The notes: generated by a model from the letters alone, not told the origin. A DNA stretch of 64,000 bases from Leishmania martiniquensis (GCF_017916325.1 NC_090168.1:898143-962142); one strand, 5' to 3'; shown: positions 41,201 through 51,920, counted from the stretch's first letter. Made by a program: numbers and translations.

Positions 41201-42350
41201 GAGGGAGGCGAAGAAGGTTCTGGTGAACGTGAGTGCCCCGAATCGGAGGTTGGAGTCCCTTGTTGTGTACAATGTGGGGGACACCGACACCGTCGCGGTG
41301 CTTCTCCTGAACGCCATCAAGAAGGGCTATGCTGCCTCCCCCCGCACGGCGCACTTTACGGTGAATGGGAACCCAATCGCACTCGAGGACAGCATCGCGT
41401 CTCTATTTGAGCTCGCATCTTGCATCGGTGGTGCAATCCTCGCGTCTGGCGGGGAGGGTGCGACGACCGCAAAGTCTGTCACAGTAGACCTCGCGCTAGA
41501 CGACAAGGCGTCGTCCATCGAGTCTGCGTCGGCTCCACCGGTGAAGAAGCTGAAGGAAGCCATGACTGACATTGTCTCCGATGTACTCAAGTGCTCATCG
41601 CAGCTCAGCAGCTACGTGCCACGCCTGACGCACCTTGCCAGGCAGGCGAGGTGCGCGCTGACCGAAGCCAGCGACGAGGCTGTGCGAGCCTATATTCTAG
41701 AGCTCGCCGCTTACCTTGGCGACTACGTGAAGCGGTGCGCCAGCGCCGTTCGGCCGGCGCGGACACCGCAGACGCTGCTTCCGCTGCTTCCTGCCGGCGA
41801 CTATACGGTCATCCCGTCGTTATGGGAGAAGGGCGCGCCTGGTAGCTTTGAGCTGACCGTGGAGACGTCGCAGCCGCACAAGATGTCGGAGATACCGGAG
41901 GAGGGGCACAAGATGCAGGAGACGCTCGTGCGCGGCGCCTTGCGTCCTGTTGCGGCGTACCTGAGCACTTCACTCATGAAGCCAAAGGCAGTGCTCCACA
42001 TGAAGGATCTGTTCTTTGAGAACAGCAAAGTCCAGGTGCTCTGTCCCACCCGCTCCGTCTTCGTGTGCCGCCTCTTCGTCCTCATGGACGTGGTGGATGC
42101 GGAGGCGAAGGGGCAGCCTTCCAGAGCCCCTTCCACGAACCTCAGCCTCTTTCGGGTGCACGACGCGTCATCGATGGAGCTGGTGTGCTCCTCAGACGAG
42201 TACTCCCACGGTGGCGTGTCCACTCCACCTGTGGAGCTTGAGCCGCAGACGCCGTATCTACTCCTGGTGAGCGCGAAGGAGAGCGTGACAGACAAGTTCC
42301 TGGTGCGCATCTACACTAGCGGCGGTTGCACCGCTCAACTAGCGAACTGA
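38223..42350 (+). CDS. calpain-7/PalB-type cysteine peptidase with MIT domain
   Basis: 1375 residues. Calpain-7/PalB (Rim13) proteases are recruited to ESCRT-III through MIT domains and act in endosomal and pH-signalling pathways. A single MIT-like helical bundle lies at about 5-70 (ACMWMQNAVHLD, YVEAEECYTKAI). A Pro/Ser-rich linker follows, then a helical segment around 235-300 that could be a second MIT. The peptidase core has the full triad: C399 in VVGDCSLV, H568 in PGHAYAVLD and N588 in RNPWG. The flanks (IYPQGSDGNP, KYCVKMLING, ELWVSIMEKAFVKV, LSWNP) agree closely with calpain-7, so an active enzyme is expected. Two PBH/C2-like beta domains follow (about 660-800, 860-950), plus about 370 further residues with a possible third. 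Most kinetoplastid calpain-like proteins have lost triad residues, so this one stands out. The ATG is the first after AG 38199. Confidence 0.93.
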   Translation: MPSSFFAEACMWMQNAVHLDTNRKYVEAEECYTKAIFLFRQALSTPRMTDTERQKLMNYMSDVAKRIQRLRALSRTSQGAPDAVPRSMHSSEPCPSPAGSAGRYAPSIQAGGHTSPPTIGACNGSGKSGSTMPEGTDDLAMLAAIHVSETDPFQASTSCTFSPSPPTGKHPLPVASPSPPPSALPGKPAKGNDGAPDGNTTGGRFESPSALTTPAPPARSQPPLGVAAHFAPRTSELVYKAIDVATQLSQRGELKRAVDVLQHAYARGIRERNNPGNFKEIAETLKLMRQKYYARHPPRFLQDNPILPSEMELLRKSGITSTILLPLWDDVDEGYGAENIFMPCEGVWEDAFTPKLCPKQISSGAVLMHFSGYSQTGLDYTIVRDADPLHIRQSVVGDCSLVCSLMICASYQKRFPNAKIISNAIYPQGSDGNPILNPKGKYCVKMLINGITRIVTVDDRLPVNPRSRRFLCTSSTDPSELWVSIMEKAFVKVCGGSYNFPGSVSYADLYKLSGWLPDSTAFDKPEFDREFQWLRLYQNFKAGALLFTVSTPADMPPAHQALGLAPGHAYAVLDMQEVGKERVMLLRNPWGKQEWNGRYGRRDTSEESVTVRTAFDLRQEKEEIGVFCIAYDDVVLCFDNCSLSWNPYMLYRTPEGQPRRPVRIACHGTFDYTLSTALSPQLHIGVVDAPKRTRMHLILSRHITDVSEFGRQYDKDDDTTPYLALKVYDVTDYPSVAQHLGGKCALEMCYCRRLASNSDFRNSIEPLNDVIYRASSARTFSFDCPAGSSNLVVVVSRTSSKVQHSFNFTVTLHTELEQMRLPRLQIDDGSGAEARNSLLASANANAGNPHAGVYMHMIPTSSLRYTTQLSGAWVKGKTCGGRTDATTYVFNPQYRLHLDQPSHVSLRLAVAECGVPCSVQMIKPLSSNKYGSGGSDSAKRRLIEFDGRVGNGARAGELVLESARYAFGGAVVDSALPFCVCYDRYRALGKLQWREAKKVLVNVSAPNRRLESLVVYNVGDTDTVAVLLLNAIKKGYAASPRTAHFTVNGNPIALEDSIASLFELASCIGGAILASGGEGATTAKSVTVDLALDDKASSIESASAPPVKKLKEAMTDIVSDVLKCSSQLSSYVPRLTHLARQARCALTEASDEAVRAYILELAAYLGDYVKRCASAVRPARTPQTLLPLLPAGDYTVIPSLWEKGAPGSFELTVETSQPHKMSEIPEEGHKMQETLVRGALRPVAAYLSTSLMKPKAVLHMKDLFFENSKVQVLCPTRSVFVCRLFVLMDVVDAEAKGQPSRAPSTNLSLFRVHDASSMELVCSSDEYSHGGVSTPPVELEPQTPYLLLVSAKESVTDKFLVRIYTSGGCTAQLAN

Positions 42351-45300
42351 GCGGGATCGCTGCCTGGGGTGGGTGAATGGGGGGTGGTGGTCGCCGTGAT
42401 GGTGGCGGCTGACGAACAGAGGAGGGGAAGGCGGCGCCAAGTACCTGTGCGCATTCAGAGCTGTACCGAGACCCAACTGCTCACGCACGCCATCGTGCTC
42501 CCCACCCACTGGGCGAGAGCGCTTCATGAAGTGTTTCGCCGCCTCTCTTCGACAGGTCCGCCCCTGTCGCAGATCGGCGCGTCCTGTGCGTTCATCATTT
42601 CGGCCGCTCCTCTTATACCGATAGCGCACTGCGCGCGACTTCCGCGCAAAGTGCTGTCAGGTGCGCGCTGACGTTTTCTCCGTCTCGTCTGAGTTTCGCC
42701 CTTTCTCGCTCGTTTTCCTCTGTCACGCCTTCTTTTTTTTTCAGAGCAATCTAACGTCTTGGGATGACGCTTGTGATGTGCCACGTGGATGTGTAGCTAT
42801 CTTTGTAGCTAAGCCTGCTCGCGTGTGCGGAGATGACTCCATGGCGACGTCGCGTGGGGGGGTATCACGGATGGTGCAGGCTGAGGCTGAGGCAGTTGCT
42901 GTACACCTTGCGTATGCCTCTGCCAGCCGCTTTGCACAAGTCGTCGAGGTATGCGTGCCCGCGTGCCCTGCCGCCTTTTTTTTGGACGACTGCGTCTCCT
43001 TTCTTCCTATAGCGTATGCAGGGGATGATTGGACATTATGGGTGAAGAGTGGTTTGTGCTATGCGCTGCCATCGCTCTCTTCCCCCAAACTCTCTCTTTC
43101 TCCAGCCTTGCCGCAGTTTCCGTTTGGAAGGAGGTGTATACATATGAGCTTGTGTATCGGCCCCTTTATTGATCCTCACAGTTCAGGCGTGCCGAGGAAC
43201 GGTAGACAATGACGCATCGGACTTCGCTTCTCCTCTCCTCTTCTCTTCTCTCCGCCTCTGCCGCTGCCGATGAGGGAGATGGGCTCAGCCCCGGCAAAAG
43301 AAAAGAGACGTCTCGTCGCACCGCTGCATCTCGAGCAAGGGCCAGCTGACACCGCTTTCCTGTGCACTACGCTGTTGGCGTTCCTCACACATGAACCAAG
43401 CCAGCCCTGGCTGAGGGTTCAATAGAGTGATATACCTGTATTTCACCTTCACGTAGGCTGTTCATCCGGCGTTATGACACCTGCATGCGCTCGCTCGCTC
43501 AGTGCAGTGAGGGCGGCACGCCCTTCTGTCAAAGCGGCATCACAGACAACCCGTGTAGGACTTCCTGGAAAGCCTCGATGGACTGAGTTGCTGCTCCTCA
43601 ACGCCGCCATCATCAGTCTCGAAAGGCGTGAAGGCGATCGCCCCGGACGCGTGCGTGTGCTACACACCGCTCGAAAAGAATGAATGCTGGGAGACGCCTG
43701 TGGGGAAGGGCATCGGAATGCTTTCTGCCTGGCGGAGAAGGCGAGTGAATAGAAGCGCCCCGTGCGTGTATGATACGGAGCTGAGACGGCGCTCAAGCAG
43801 CTGCAGTCCTTCATCGCTTTGCAAAATCCCGCGTGCAAGCTCAAACGCACTCCAGACGGCCCGGGACGGCTCTCCACGGGCCCCCTCGGCAGCGTACAAG
43901 GAGCCCGCCAGCGAGGCCGTGCTGGTTGAGGTACCCCACTCCGTCTTGGGAGGAGCGAGCGCAGACTGCCGCAGGGAGGCCCCCAGCTTGCCATCCTGCA
44001 CCCATAGTGACCACCGCCTTACGGAGCTGCCCCCGCCACAGGCGACGGCTATATGGCGCAAGGTGCTCAGGTGGTGCTTGAGTCAGCGAGCCCTGGACCG
44101 GGGCGGGCAAGGAAGGAGCACCTCAAGTCGCGTGCGATGCACGAACGCCACAGGGCCTGGACTGCCGCGACAAGCGCCCTCCTTGCGGCCAAGGCGGCAC
44201 CGCCAGCGGCGCGGGATTTGTGCCACGGCTACGGCCACGGGGGCTGGCCAAGCGTTCAAGAGAGCGGAAAGTGTTATGGGCGGCATTGGAGGAGAGGGCA
44301 GGGCAGCTGGTGTAAAGGGGCTTTGGTGCCCCACTACCTGCTCGCGGATGCGCGACCTGTGGCCCTCCCCAGCCATGCGCGCGGGCGCGAGCATTGCTCC
44401 GCTGAATGCGCAAGTGGCAGTGCTGGGCGCTCGTGCAGTGGAAGAGGTCGGCGTAGACAACGCACACGCATGCTCGCCGCATTCTCAGCGCTGCTAGGAG
44501 GCTTGGTGGCTTTTAACACGAGCTCGCGCTGTGAGCGAGCAGCGTGCTGCTTCTCTTCAGCAGCCACGCCTGCTGCACTGCACCGCCGTCCATTGGGTAT
44601 GCAGCCGCAGGGGGCCCATGGCGGGCCCTCTGCTGCTGCCCACGTGAAAAGCGGCCACTCGGTGGGGCGGTGCCTGGTGCCAAAGACCCCGCACGCACCC
44701 GCATGACTAATGCTAACATACATCCATCGATCGTGGGCCTCCCACACGCGGTCGCGACTGGATATGTCAAGCCCGTCGCATATCGTGCAGGCGGCCTGAG
44801 CCTCCGCATTGCCAATCCAACAGAGAACCGAAGATGGACTGCTAACATGCTGGAAGGGGCGAGTCACGGCAGGGGCTAAGATACGACCGCCTCCTCTCCC
44901 CCCTTCCCTTCTGTGCTTTAGAACACAGGATTGGGAGGGCGAGCAGCCATCTGTTGGGAGCAGCGCAAACAGATCCGTTTCGGCCTGCCCGGCAATGATC
45001 GACTTGGCCACATCCGTCATGAGGGACGGGACGATGGGAGGGAGCCCGCCCCGCAGCTCTGTCGTCGCCTTCCCCCCTCCTCCTCCTCCAACTTTGTATG
45101 AGCGATTACACGAAATGCGTGAAAAACTGCCAATATGTCTATCTATGCCAGCAGACGCGTGCTCTCTTGCTCGAGCGAACTGTTGGTGTGCGCAAAGTAT
45201 GCGACGCCTCGGTCAACGGCTGCACACTGGACAGGAGGCCAAGAAAACACTGAGAGGGAGAGGGAGCAAGCGGGCCAGTGAAAGGGACTTAAGGGGGGAG

Positions 45301-46128
45301 GGTAGTCTGCAGAAGACGAGGAGGCGCGCGGCTCTCTCTCCTGTTATGGTACGAGCTCACGCCGTTACGAATGGGGTACCACTGATTTCTGCTGTCTTCG
45401 TCTAGGCATGTACCCGCAAGCGGTGCTGTCTATACAGGTCTCCGCTCGTGGGCGCAGCTTTGGTGCTCTGTGTACACCCTTCTGGCATCTGGGCCTCAAA
45501 GACAGACAGCATCGGTGGGGCCTGCCTCCAGCTTGCTCAGCAGTGGGGTGGGCGGTGCGAATCGTTCGAAGCTGGGGGCGAGACCGTCGCGCGCGCCACA
45601 GCACGCACAGCAGCTGGCAAGGGATTCCCGTCATGATGAATACTGTCCGACCCCATTTCGTCCACGCCTTTCCTATCCCTTCTCCCTCCCGTCGGGGCAC
45701 ATCATACTCGGGTACGCTAAGGTAAGCGAAACGAATCGTCTTTGTACACGCACACGCGCACATAAAGCAGCGCTGAACGGCGTGGCTGCCGCTCAGCCTC
45801 TCCTTGCCCTTCTACCTTCTGCGCAGATTTGTCGTGGTGGTGTCTCCCATATCCTCTCTCGCCCCTCCCCTTCCGTTACGCAGAGGCACTCTATCTTCGC
45901 CTTATTATTTCTGTCCTAACTCACTTCTCTGACCCCGCCTTTTCTCTGTCTCTGACGGGGTGGTGGAGGCGCCACGTGCACCGGAGAGGTGGCCAGTAGC
46001 ACAAACGCAGTCTACGCGTCCCACTTGCGGCAGCACAGCGTCACTGCCGACATTGCGGGCCACGGCATCATCATTGGCGACTTGTCTGACTATGTTTCTT
46101 CGGAGAAGCAGCGAATTGAAACAGCAGC
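42351..46128. other. long gene-free tract (about 3.8 kb), GC-rich in the middle
   Basis: No convincing gene. The middle part (about 43450-45000) is GC-rich with long overlapping frames on both strands (up to 289 codons) that do not read as a known protein. It contains a degenerate segment shared with 51.7-51.9 kb. Pyrimidine-rich sequence resumes at 45660-45950 and probably supplies the acceptor of the next gene. Confidence 0.5.
43480..43650 (+). repeat. degenerate dispersed element, copy 1
   Basis: Shares diverged but alignable stretches, in the same order and orientation, with 51740-51920. One is a GAGGGCGG-CACGCCCTT palindromic block followed by CTG-CAAAG. About 70-80 bp later comes CTCCTCAA..GTC..GAAA..GGCG. 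In one frame both copies read VRA-RP....GLP..., then LLN..(I/V)(I/V).L. This pattern suits a decayed retroelement, such as the DIRE/SIDER class known in Leishmania; class not proven. Confidence 0.45.
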
Positions 46129-48834
46129 ATGCCCCGGAAACTGACCTCTCGCCAGTACACGCAGGTACGGTGTCTGCTCATCACGGCACACATCAGCGCC
46201 TTCATTTTCTCTCTCAGCATGCTGCTCGTTGCTATTGAGGAGCGCCACCGCTACATGAGCTACTTCAGGATCGTGGCCGAGCCGCGCAGGGGTGTGAACT
46301 CCTCCAGCGGCCTCATGGTCGCCAGCGGCGCCGCCGGGCTGGTGCAGCCAGTGCTTTTCTTGTGCATTCATGTGGTGTATCCCCTTGTCCGTCAGCGACA
46401 GTGGGCCGCGCAGGACGATTGTAAGCGACGTGACTCGGATGCGGAGCAGCAACGGCAGGAGGCGCAGCGGGGGTCTGGCGCCCTGCACGCGAAATCTTCG
46501 AGGCACCACCGCAGTTTCTTTGATCGTATGGGCACCTCGGCTCTCCCCGCCAACAACTCGCACCTTGGCCCACCTCAAAGCGGGCTCCATGTCTCGGCGG
46601 AAGAAGCACCACAAGACACAGAGGCTGCTCGTGTTGCTGCCGCCGATGTTTCTGCCACCGACACCGCTGCGCTCCATCCCTCTCCCCCCACGCAAGGACT
46701 GAGGCATCTGCGACCGGGATCGCTCCTGTTGCTGAAGCCGTCGTCGGACCCGCCGCTTTCGGCCGCTCAGCCGCCAGGCACCCACTCCTTCTCTTCACCT
46801 CCGCAGAAGGCTGTGGTGTCGAGAGGCAGTTGCGCGACGGCAGTTCACGTGGTTACAACAGCCTTTTCGGCTCCGTCCATGATGGACGCCGAGATAGATA
46901 TGCAACACGCAGCGACGCCGCTCTCTTTCTCGCCTCCAGTCGATGCAGATGCGGTGGAAGTGGCAAGCACGGCATCTGTGGCTGCTACGGTACCGTTGGG
47001 GCTTCGTCCCACCGGTAGCTGCCCAGCCGCCTCTGTTCCCAAAGCTCCTTTTTGTGCCGTGGCTGACGGGGCTGTCATCTCTCGCGAGGGGCACAATGAT
47101 GCGGTCGGCGCAGCCGAAATGACAGCGGTGGTTTTGAGCTACGCTGGCGTCAGCGGCGGTACCCCTGCGGTGTCTGACCCGGCCTCCCCGCCCGCCTCGG
47201 AGGTAACCCGCGCTGTGGCACAGCCGCTGGGCAACGCTAGCACATCTGAGCTCGGAGGAAACGCATCAGGGATCCCCTGTCGACAGATGTTGAAATCAGT
47301 AGCGCAACGCGCGTTGAGCAGGCAGGGCGACGTTGATGGCAGCACCCCCGCTGCTGCCACGGCAGCCGTACAAAACGCTGCGGTGTCTCGACCCGATGCC
47401 TCCTTGGCCAAAAGTGTGGCCAACCCACTCCGAAACCCGCTGACGCCGCCGCCGCTAGACTCAGTATATTCTAGCGGCGCTGATAGCACCACCTATGCCC
47501 GGCAGGACTGCACAGGCGCCCTCACCGTCACTCCATCAGAGAGCTGCAACATGGTGGCTCCGACTGCAGCACTCACGGTGGGGAAGTCATGCGCCTCAGC
47601 GACCAAAGACACGCACGCTGCGGTGCGATCGAGTGAGGAGGTGCCGCCATCCACGGCGTCTGCCAAGGAGGTGCGGAGGTGCGGTCATCGGCACCGGTGC
47701 TCCTCGAGCGAAACGCCACCATGCGACGCCGCATCGGTGCTTTCGCGGGCGCTGCCGTGGTTCACACCCCGCCCCGTCACAGCAGAGGCGCTCCCACCAC
47801 AAAGTCATGTGGCGAGGTGGTCGTCCGCCCCACACCTGAAGGTCTCTGCACGGCCTTTGCCGCCCGCTCTTCTTCACATGTACTTCAAGTCCGAAACGAC
47901 ATTCCACTCGCTGCTCACCCTCTACTACACCTTCGCAGCTTTTGGAATCCTTTTGATGTACTTCTTCGGCATGCTTTGGGTCGTGCGCAAGGAGCTGAAG
48001 GAGCTGAACACTCTCGTGTCGATGGCGGACGGGTGGAACAACGTCTTCATTTATCAAAATATCACCGAATCGATCGATGCAGCCTTGTGCAAGGTGGAAT
48101 TGGATGGGAAGTGCAGTGGGGGAGCGAATCTGTGCAACGCGACGCTGTATGCCAGTGCGGATGCGGCACACAGCGTCAGCTGCCCTTTCTGCTCGGCATC
48201 GCAGCAAAAGGTGATCAGTACCTTCACAGAAGTGTGCCCGACAGTGTACGATCCTAACATATGGTACTCGAGGGCTTTCCTCATCTTCCTGGCATTGGCG
48301 GTATCGACCAGCCTGGTGTCGCTCTGCGTCGCTGTTTTCAGCTGCGGTACAGGTGTGCTGGCTAGCGTCGGCTTCGCGGCTGCTTCGGAGCGGGAGAAGG
48401 AGGCGCGGGAGGCGCAGGCGGTGCTGGATGCCCGGGGCCTTTTCTCTCTTGCGGAGAATGCGACGGTGCCGCTCTCCTCGCACGCACCGGCGCGCGCCTC
48501 GCCGCCGCTGTCCAACTTGGCTACCGAGGAGGAGGCATTGTCACTGACGTCGCTACTCGTCGTGGCGCCGTCTCGCGAGCGACTTATGCACACGTTCGAG
48601 GGTTTGCACGCGCCTTCGGCGGCACTACTGCCACCGGCGTGGGCTGTCATGGCGGAGATGTCCGATAGCGGTGACAGCCCATTGATGCCACCGGGGAGCA
48701 TGATGTGGACATCGTGTTCGCCTGGGACGAGCGAAGCACGCAAGGCGCCGGTGCGCCCCGCGCCGGACGGCGCAGACGACACGAGATGCCCCACGAGCAC
48801 CTACACCAAGAATGCAGCCGCATCCGTGATATAG
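46129..48834 (+). CDS. four-TM protein with ~500-residue cytosolic loop, tetraspanin-like topology
   Basis: 901 residues; family not recognised. Spans at about 15-37 and 60-86 form an N-terminal pair. A low-complexity Ser/Ala/Thr/Pro loop of about 500 residues follows, then spans at about 591-618 and 712-750. Between the last two lies a compact loop of about 95 residues with at least seven cysteines (CKVELDGKCSGG, CPFC, EVC) and two N-glycosylation sequons (NITE, NATL). It is therefore probably lumenal or extracellular and disulphide-bonded. Topology recalls tetraspanins/claudins, but no CCG motif is present. The C-terminal tail (about 750-901) is disordered. An upstream out-of-frame ATG at 46091 opens a frame that overlaps this start. 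Confidence in the gene is high, in family low. Confidence 0.85.
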   Translation: MPRKLTSRQYTQVRCLLITAHISAFIFSLSMLLVAIEERHRYMSYFRIVAEPRRGVNSSSGLMVASGAAGLVQPVLFLCIHVVYPLVRQRQWAAQDDCKRRDSDAEQQRQEAQRGSGALHAKSSRHHRSFFDRMGTSALPANNSHLGPPQSGLHVSAEEAPQDTEAARVAAADVSATDTAALHPSPPTQGLRHLRPGSLLLLKPSSDPPLSAAQPPGTHSFSSPPQKAVVSRGSCATAVHVVTTAFSAPSMMDAEIDMQHAATPLSFSPPVDADAVEVASTASVAATVPLGLRPTGSCPAASVPKAPFCAVADGAVISREGHNDAVGAAEMTAVVLSYAGVSGGTPAVSDPASPPASEVTRAVAQPLGNASTSELGGNASGIPCRQMLKSVAQRALSRQGDVDGSTPAAATAAVQNAAVSRPDASLAKSVANPLRNPLTPPPLDSVYSSGADSTTYARQDCTGALTVTPSESCNMVAPTAALTVGKSCASATKDTHAAVRSSEEVPPSTASAKEVRRCGHRHRCSSSETPPCDAASVLSRALPWFTPRPVTAEALPPQSHVARWSSAPHLKVSARPLPPALLHMYFKSETTFHSLLTLYYTFAAFGILLMYFFGMLWVVRKELKELNTLVSMADGWNNVFIYQNITESIDAALCKVELDGKCSGGANLCNATLYASADAAHSVSCPFCSASQQKVISTFTEVCPTVYDPNIWYSRAFLIFLALAVSTSLVSLCVAVFSCGTGVLASVGFAAASEREKEAREAQAVLDARGLFSLAENATVPLSSHAPARASPPLSNLATEEEALSLTSLLVVAPSRERLMHTFEGLHAPSAALLPPAWAVMAEMSDSGDSPLMPPGSMMWTSCSPGTSEARKAPVRPAPDGADDTRCPTSTYTKNAAASVI

Positions 48835-49307
48835 GGGGTGCGGGGAGAAAAGCGGGGGTGGGGGACGGGCCAGTGTGCGCATGTGCGTATATGCATATTG
48901 GTGTTCACGAATGGCAACAGCTGCACCCTCGAAGGCTAATACACTCTTTGGGATATCGTGGTTGTTTCACGCCTTTCTCTGGCCGCTCTGCCGTATCCCG
49001 GCTTCCCCTGACGAACCTCCACAGCACTCATCTGCTGCGCCGTTTTGCTCCTGTGCTGTCCTAGTGCTTTTCCACTTGCTTCTTTTCGGCTCTCAGAGGT
49101 TGTCCTTCCCGGCTGATGGAGGTCTCTGTCTCTGCCTGTGCTTTTGCGGTCGTCTGCCCCCCCGATCGGAAGCTCGTCTTTATTACTTGTAACTAAGCTG
49201 GAACATTTCCTTATTTCTTCCCATCATTTTCTCTTCAACTATTTTTCTTCGCTCTCCTCTTTGAGCAGACACATCGGCTGCATGTCAGACGGACAGACAG
49301 ACGTGTA

Positions 49308-49319
49308 CCCCCCCCCCCC
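49308..49319. repeat. C12 homopolymer
   Basis: Twelve consecutive C residues followed by CA repeats. Likely length-variable and error-prone in sequencing. Confidence 0.9.
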
Positions 49320-50603
49320 ACACAGATACACACAAACGGCTGTGAGAGCGGCTCTTTCATTTTTGGCGACTCCCTCTCGCTGTAGATTTTGTTCTCTGTT
49401 CACGTCGCACGCCATTTCCCTCTGTGCAGTGTTCAGCGCTTTCCGCGGATGTATGATGCGCGTCTCGGCGCTGGCTTGCGGGTGGCCGTTTGCCCTTGAA
49501 TGGGTGGTAAAGGCCGATCTCGACGTCTGTGTCCCAGTCTCGCTTCCGCTGCGCTCATCCCCTTTCATCCCTCTCTCCCTCTTTCTTATTTTCCTCGACA
49601 TAGAGCACAGGGAACGGCGGGTGGTAGCGACACGCGCCGCTCTTCTTTAAACGCCTTGGAATTCTTTCTCCTTTCTGGATTGGTTTACAGTGCACAGGCA
49701 GATGTGCGCCTGCACTGGACATAGATAAGTGCCCCGCATGTACGTGTCCGCGTAGAGGAGTGCTCCTGCACACCTGAGCTCACGCAAGGAGAGCGGGCTG
49801 AGGGAGAAGGATACGGGGGCTCGTTTCATCTTCCTCTCGCTAGTTGCGGGCTCCGCTGGTACCCGCAAGGTTGAACTCGCCTCTCCCCACCCTCTTTACC
49901 CGCCTGCGCACCTAATTAAAAAAAAGAACTTCGCCCCCTTTCCCTTTCCCTTTCGCGCCTTCTCAAGCCGAAGTATCAGGGGCGGCAACAGCAACAGTTT
50001 TCTTTTCCTGTGTGCACATCAGCTCTCTGTTTGACCTCTGTTGCGCCGTTGCACCGCTCTGCCGCTTTAGAGCAAACGTGTTCGCTCTCCTTTTCTTCCT
50101 TCGTCATCGCTCTCTTCGCCGAGTGTTCGTCCTTCGGTGGACCTCATGAGTGGCCGGTCATGGGGCGCCACCTCCCTCCTCCTCCGCCCTCCTCTCAGCG
50201 ACCAAGTCGTGCCGCCTTTTCTACTCTCTCTCTCACTCATCGAGAGGGAGGTGGAGGAGGAAAACAAAGTGGGTCAGGTGAAAGGGCGGAGGTGAGGTGA
50301 GAGGTGGGGGGAACAGGTGTGTGTGTGTGGTCTCGCATGTGACCCGCTCACATTTTCGTCGCTATTCAGCGCCTCGGGCGGAGAAGCGGCATCAGAGAAG
50401 GCGCCGCCATCAGCTCTCTCACCTTTTGTCGTCTTACGCTGACGCGCGGTAGGCGCCCAGTGGGAACGCGACAGAAAGGAGGTGGATGCTGGCGTGTGCG
50501 TGTGTGTGCTTGTGGCTGTCTTGTCTTCTCACACCCTGGCACTCCGTTTTTTTTTTACGCTTCACTTTTCCTGGACACGTGACAAGTTCGTATAAGTGTG
50601 TAG

Positions 50604-50620
50604 CACACACACACACACAC
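50604..50620. repeat. (CA)n dinucleotide run
   Basis: About eight CA units in non-coding sequence; a candidate microsatellite. Confidence 0.9.
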
Positions 50621-51739
50621 GCAGAGTCATACGCTCACCTGCATGATGCTCCCCTTTGGTATCTCCCACAAATCCTTTCCTGCTGTCTCGAATAGGGCCC
50701 CTTCTCCTCCTATCTTCCGTTTTATCTTTTTCTCCCCTTTTCGTTTCCAGCTTCCTCACGGGCCATCGGGTATGGGCGCGTGTGCTTAACACTCTCATGC
50801 TTACAGTGACCAGCGGCTACGCCCCTCCCCCCCGCCACACACGTTCTTACACCTATCGCGCCGAGTGTGTGAATCAACGGAACTCGGACTCGAATCGCGG
50901 CGGGGACCGCTTCATCAGCGGGGACACTGAGAAGCAACCGGGACTGCTGCTGTTACAAACTAGCTGCTACTCCTCATGTAGATCAGCACAGACCCCGCAA
51001 CGGTGGAACACGCAGTGCTGCAATTAATGCAGGGACAATTGCTGGCGCTGCCGGCACGTTGCGTACGTTTCTCATTTTAGTTTGTCTCTGGCGACTGTGA
51101 ATTGGAACACAACGGGAACGCTGACGTGCTTGCATAACCCGAACATGGCAGAGGAGGCACCAGCGTGAGTTGAATGCGTCACGGAGTTGGCCATTGGTCT
51201 CAGGCGCCACGCTGACATTTCCTGAAACCAGTAATCAACGCTCTCGGGACATTGAGACAAGCGCTGCGCGGTGGCAACTGTCGCGACGCCGCAAGAGCAC
51301 GGAAGCTGAGCTTTCAAGACAGCAGAGGGCCCCGTCCTCGCCCAGTTGCACACGGGCACCTGCCTGTACTTTGGATTCCTGCAGCGGCGAGTGACTGCCG
51401 TGCGCCGGGGTGAGTGCACGCGGTGCGCTGCGTGGTGCGGCGTTTGAATTGGCGTGCGCCCACACACCCGCTTGTGTCTCCTCCCCGAGCGTTTTTGCCA
51501 TGAGAGAAGCCAAGCTGGCGCTGCGCCGAATACTCTACGTCAGATTCATGAACCGCTCGAAGCATAGCCTGTTGCAAGCAGTGATCTGATCACGCACAGC
51601 TCACTCGCGCTGCGCCGTTTTCCACCTGCCGGGTGTCTACCGCTGCCTCCCGCGCTCTCTCAGAATGAAACGCTATGCGCTCTCTCTGCGCAGGCCTGAG
51701 CATAAGCGCGGGCTCCTTCGTCTTCGACGCACCCATTCC

Positions 51740-51920
51740 TGTCAAAGGCGTGCGGGTTTCGGCGAGGGCGGAACGCCCTTTCTGCCAAAGGCTCGCAGCA
51801 GCGCATGCAGGCCTGCCATCCAGACGCACCTCCGAATGACAAGGATGTACATGGAGGGTGGATGTAGAGACCCTCCTCAATAGCGTCGTCGTCTTGAAAC
51901 AGGCGCCAGGGTCCAAGGTT
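51740..51920 (+). repeat. degenerate dispersed element, copy 2
   Basis: Alignable with 43480-43650 in the same orientation: the GAGGGCGG-AACGCCCTT block near 51765 and the CTCCTCAAT..GTCGTC..GAAACAGGCG block near 51873-51905. Divergence is considerable and the frames are broken by stops, as expected of an old element. Confidence 0.45.

Noticed and set aside
42841..43030. Short frame beginning MATSRGGVSRMVQAEAEAVAV, somewhat like V-ATPase subunit G, followed by an intron-like GTATGC...CTATAG segment (42949-43012)
   Set aside because: Similarity ends after about 20 residues, the joined frame stops within about 12 codons, and cis-introns are extremely rare in kinetoplastids. Most likely coincidence or at best a relic.
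43628..44497. 289-codon plus-strand frame and a 228-codon minus frame (44334-45020) in the GC-rich tract
   Set aside because: Neither begins with a supported ATG/acceptor, both are Arg/Ser/Ala/Pro-rich, and they overlap each other. I treat them as decayed element or composition artefact.
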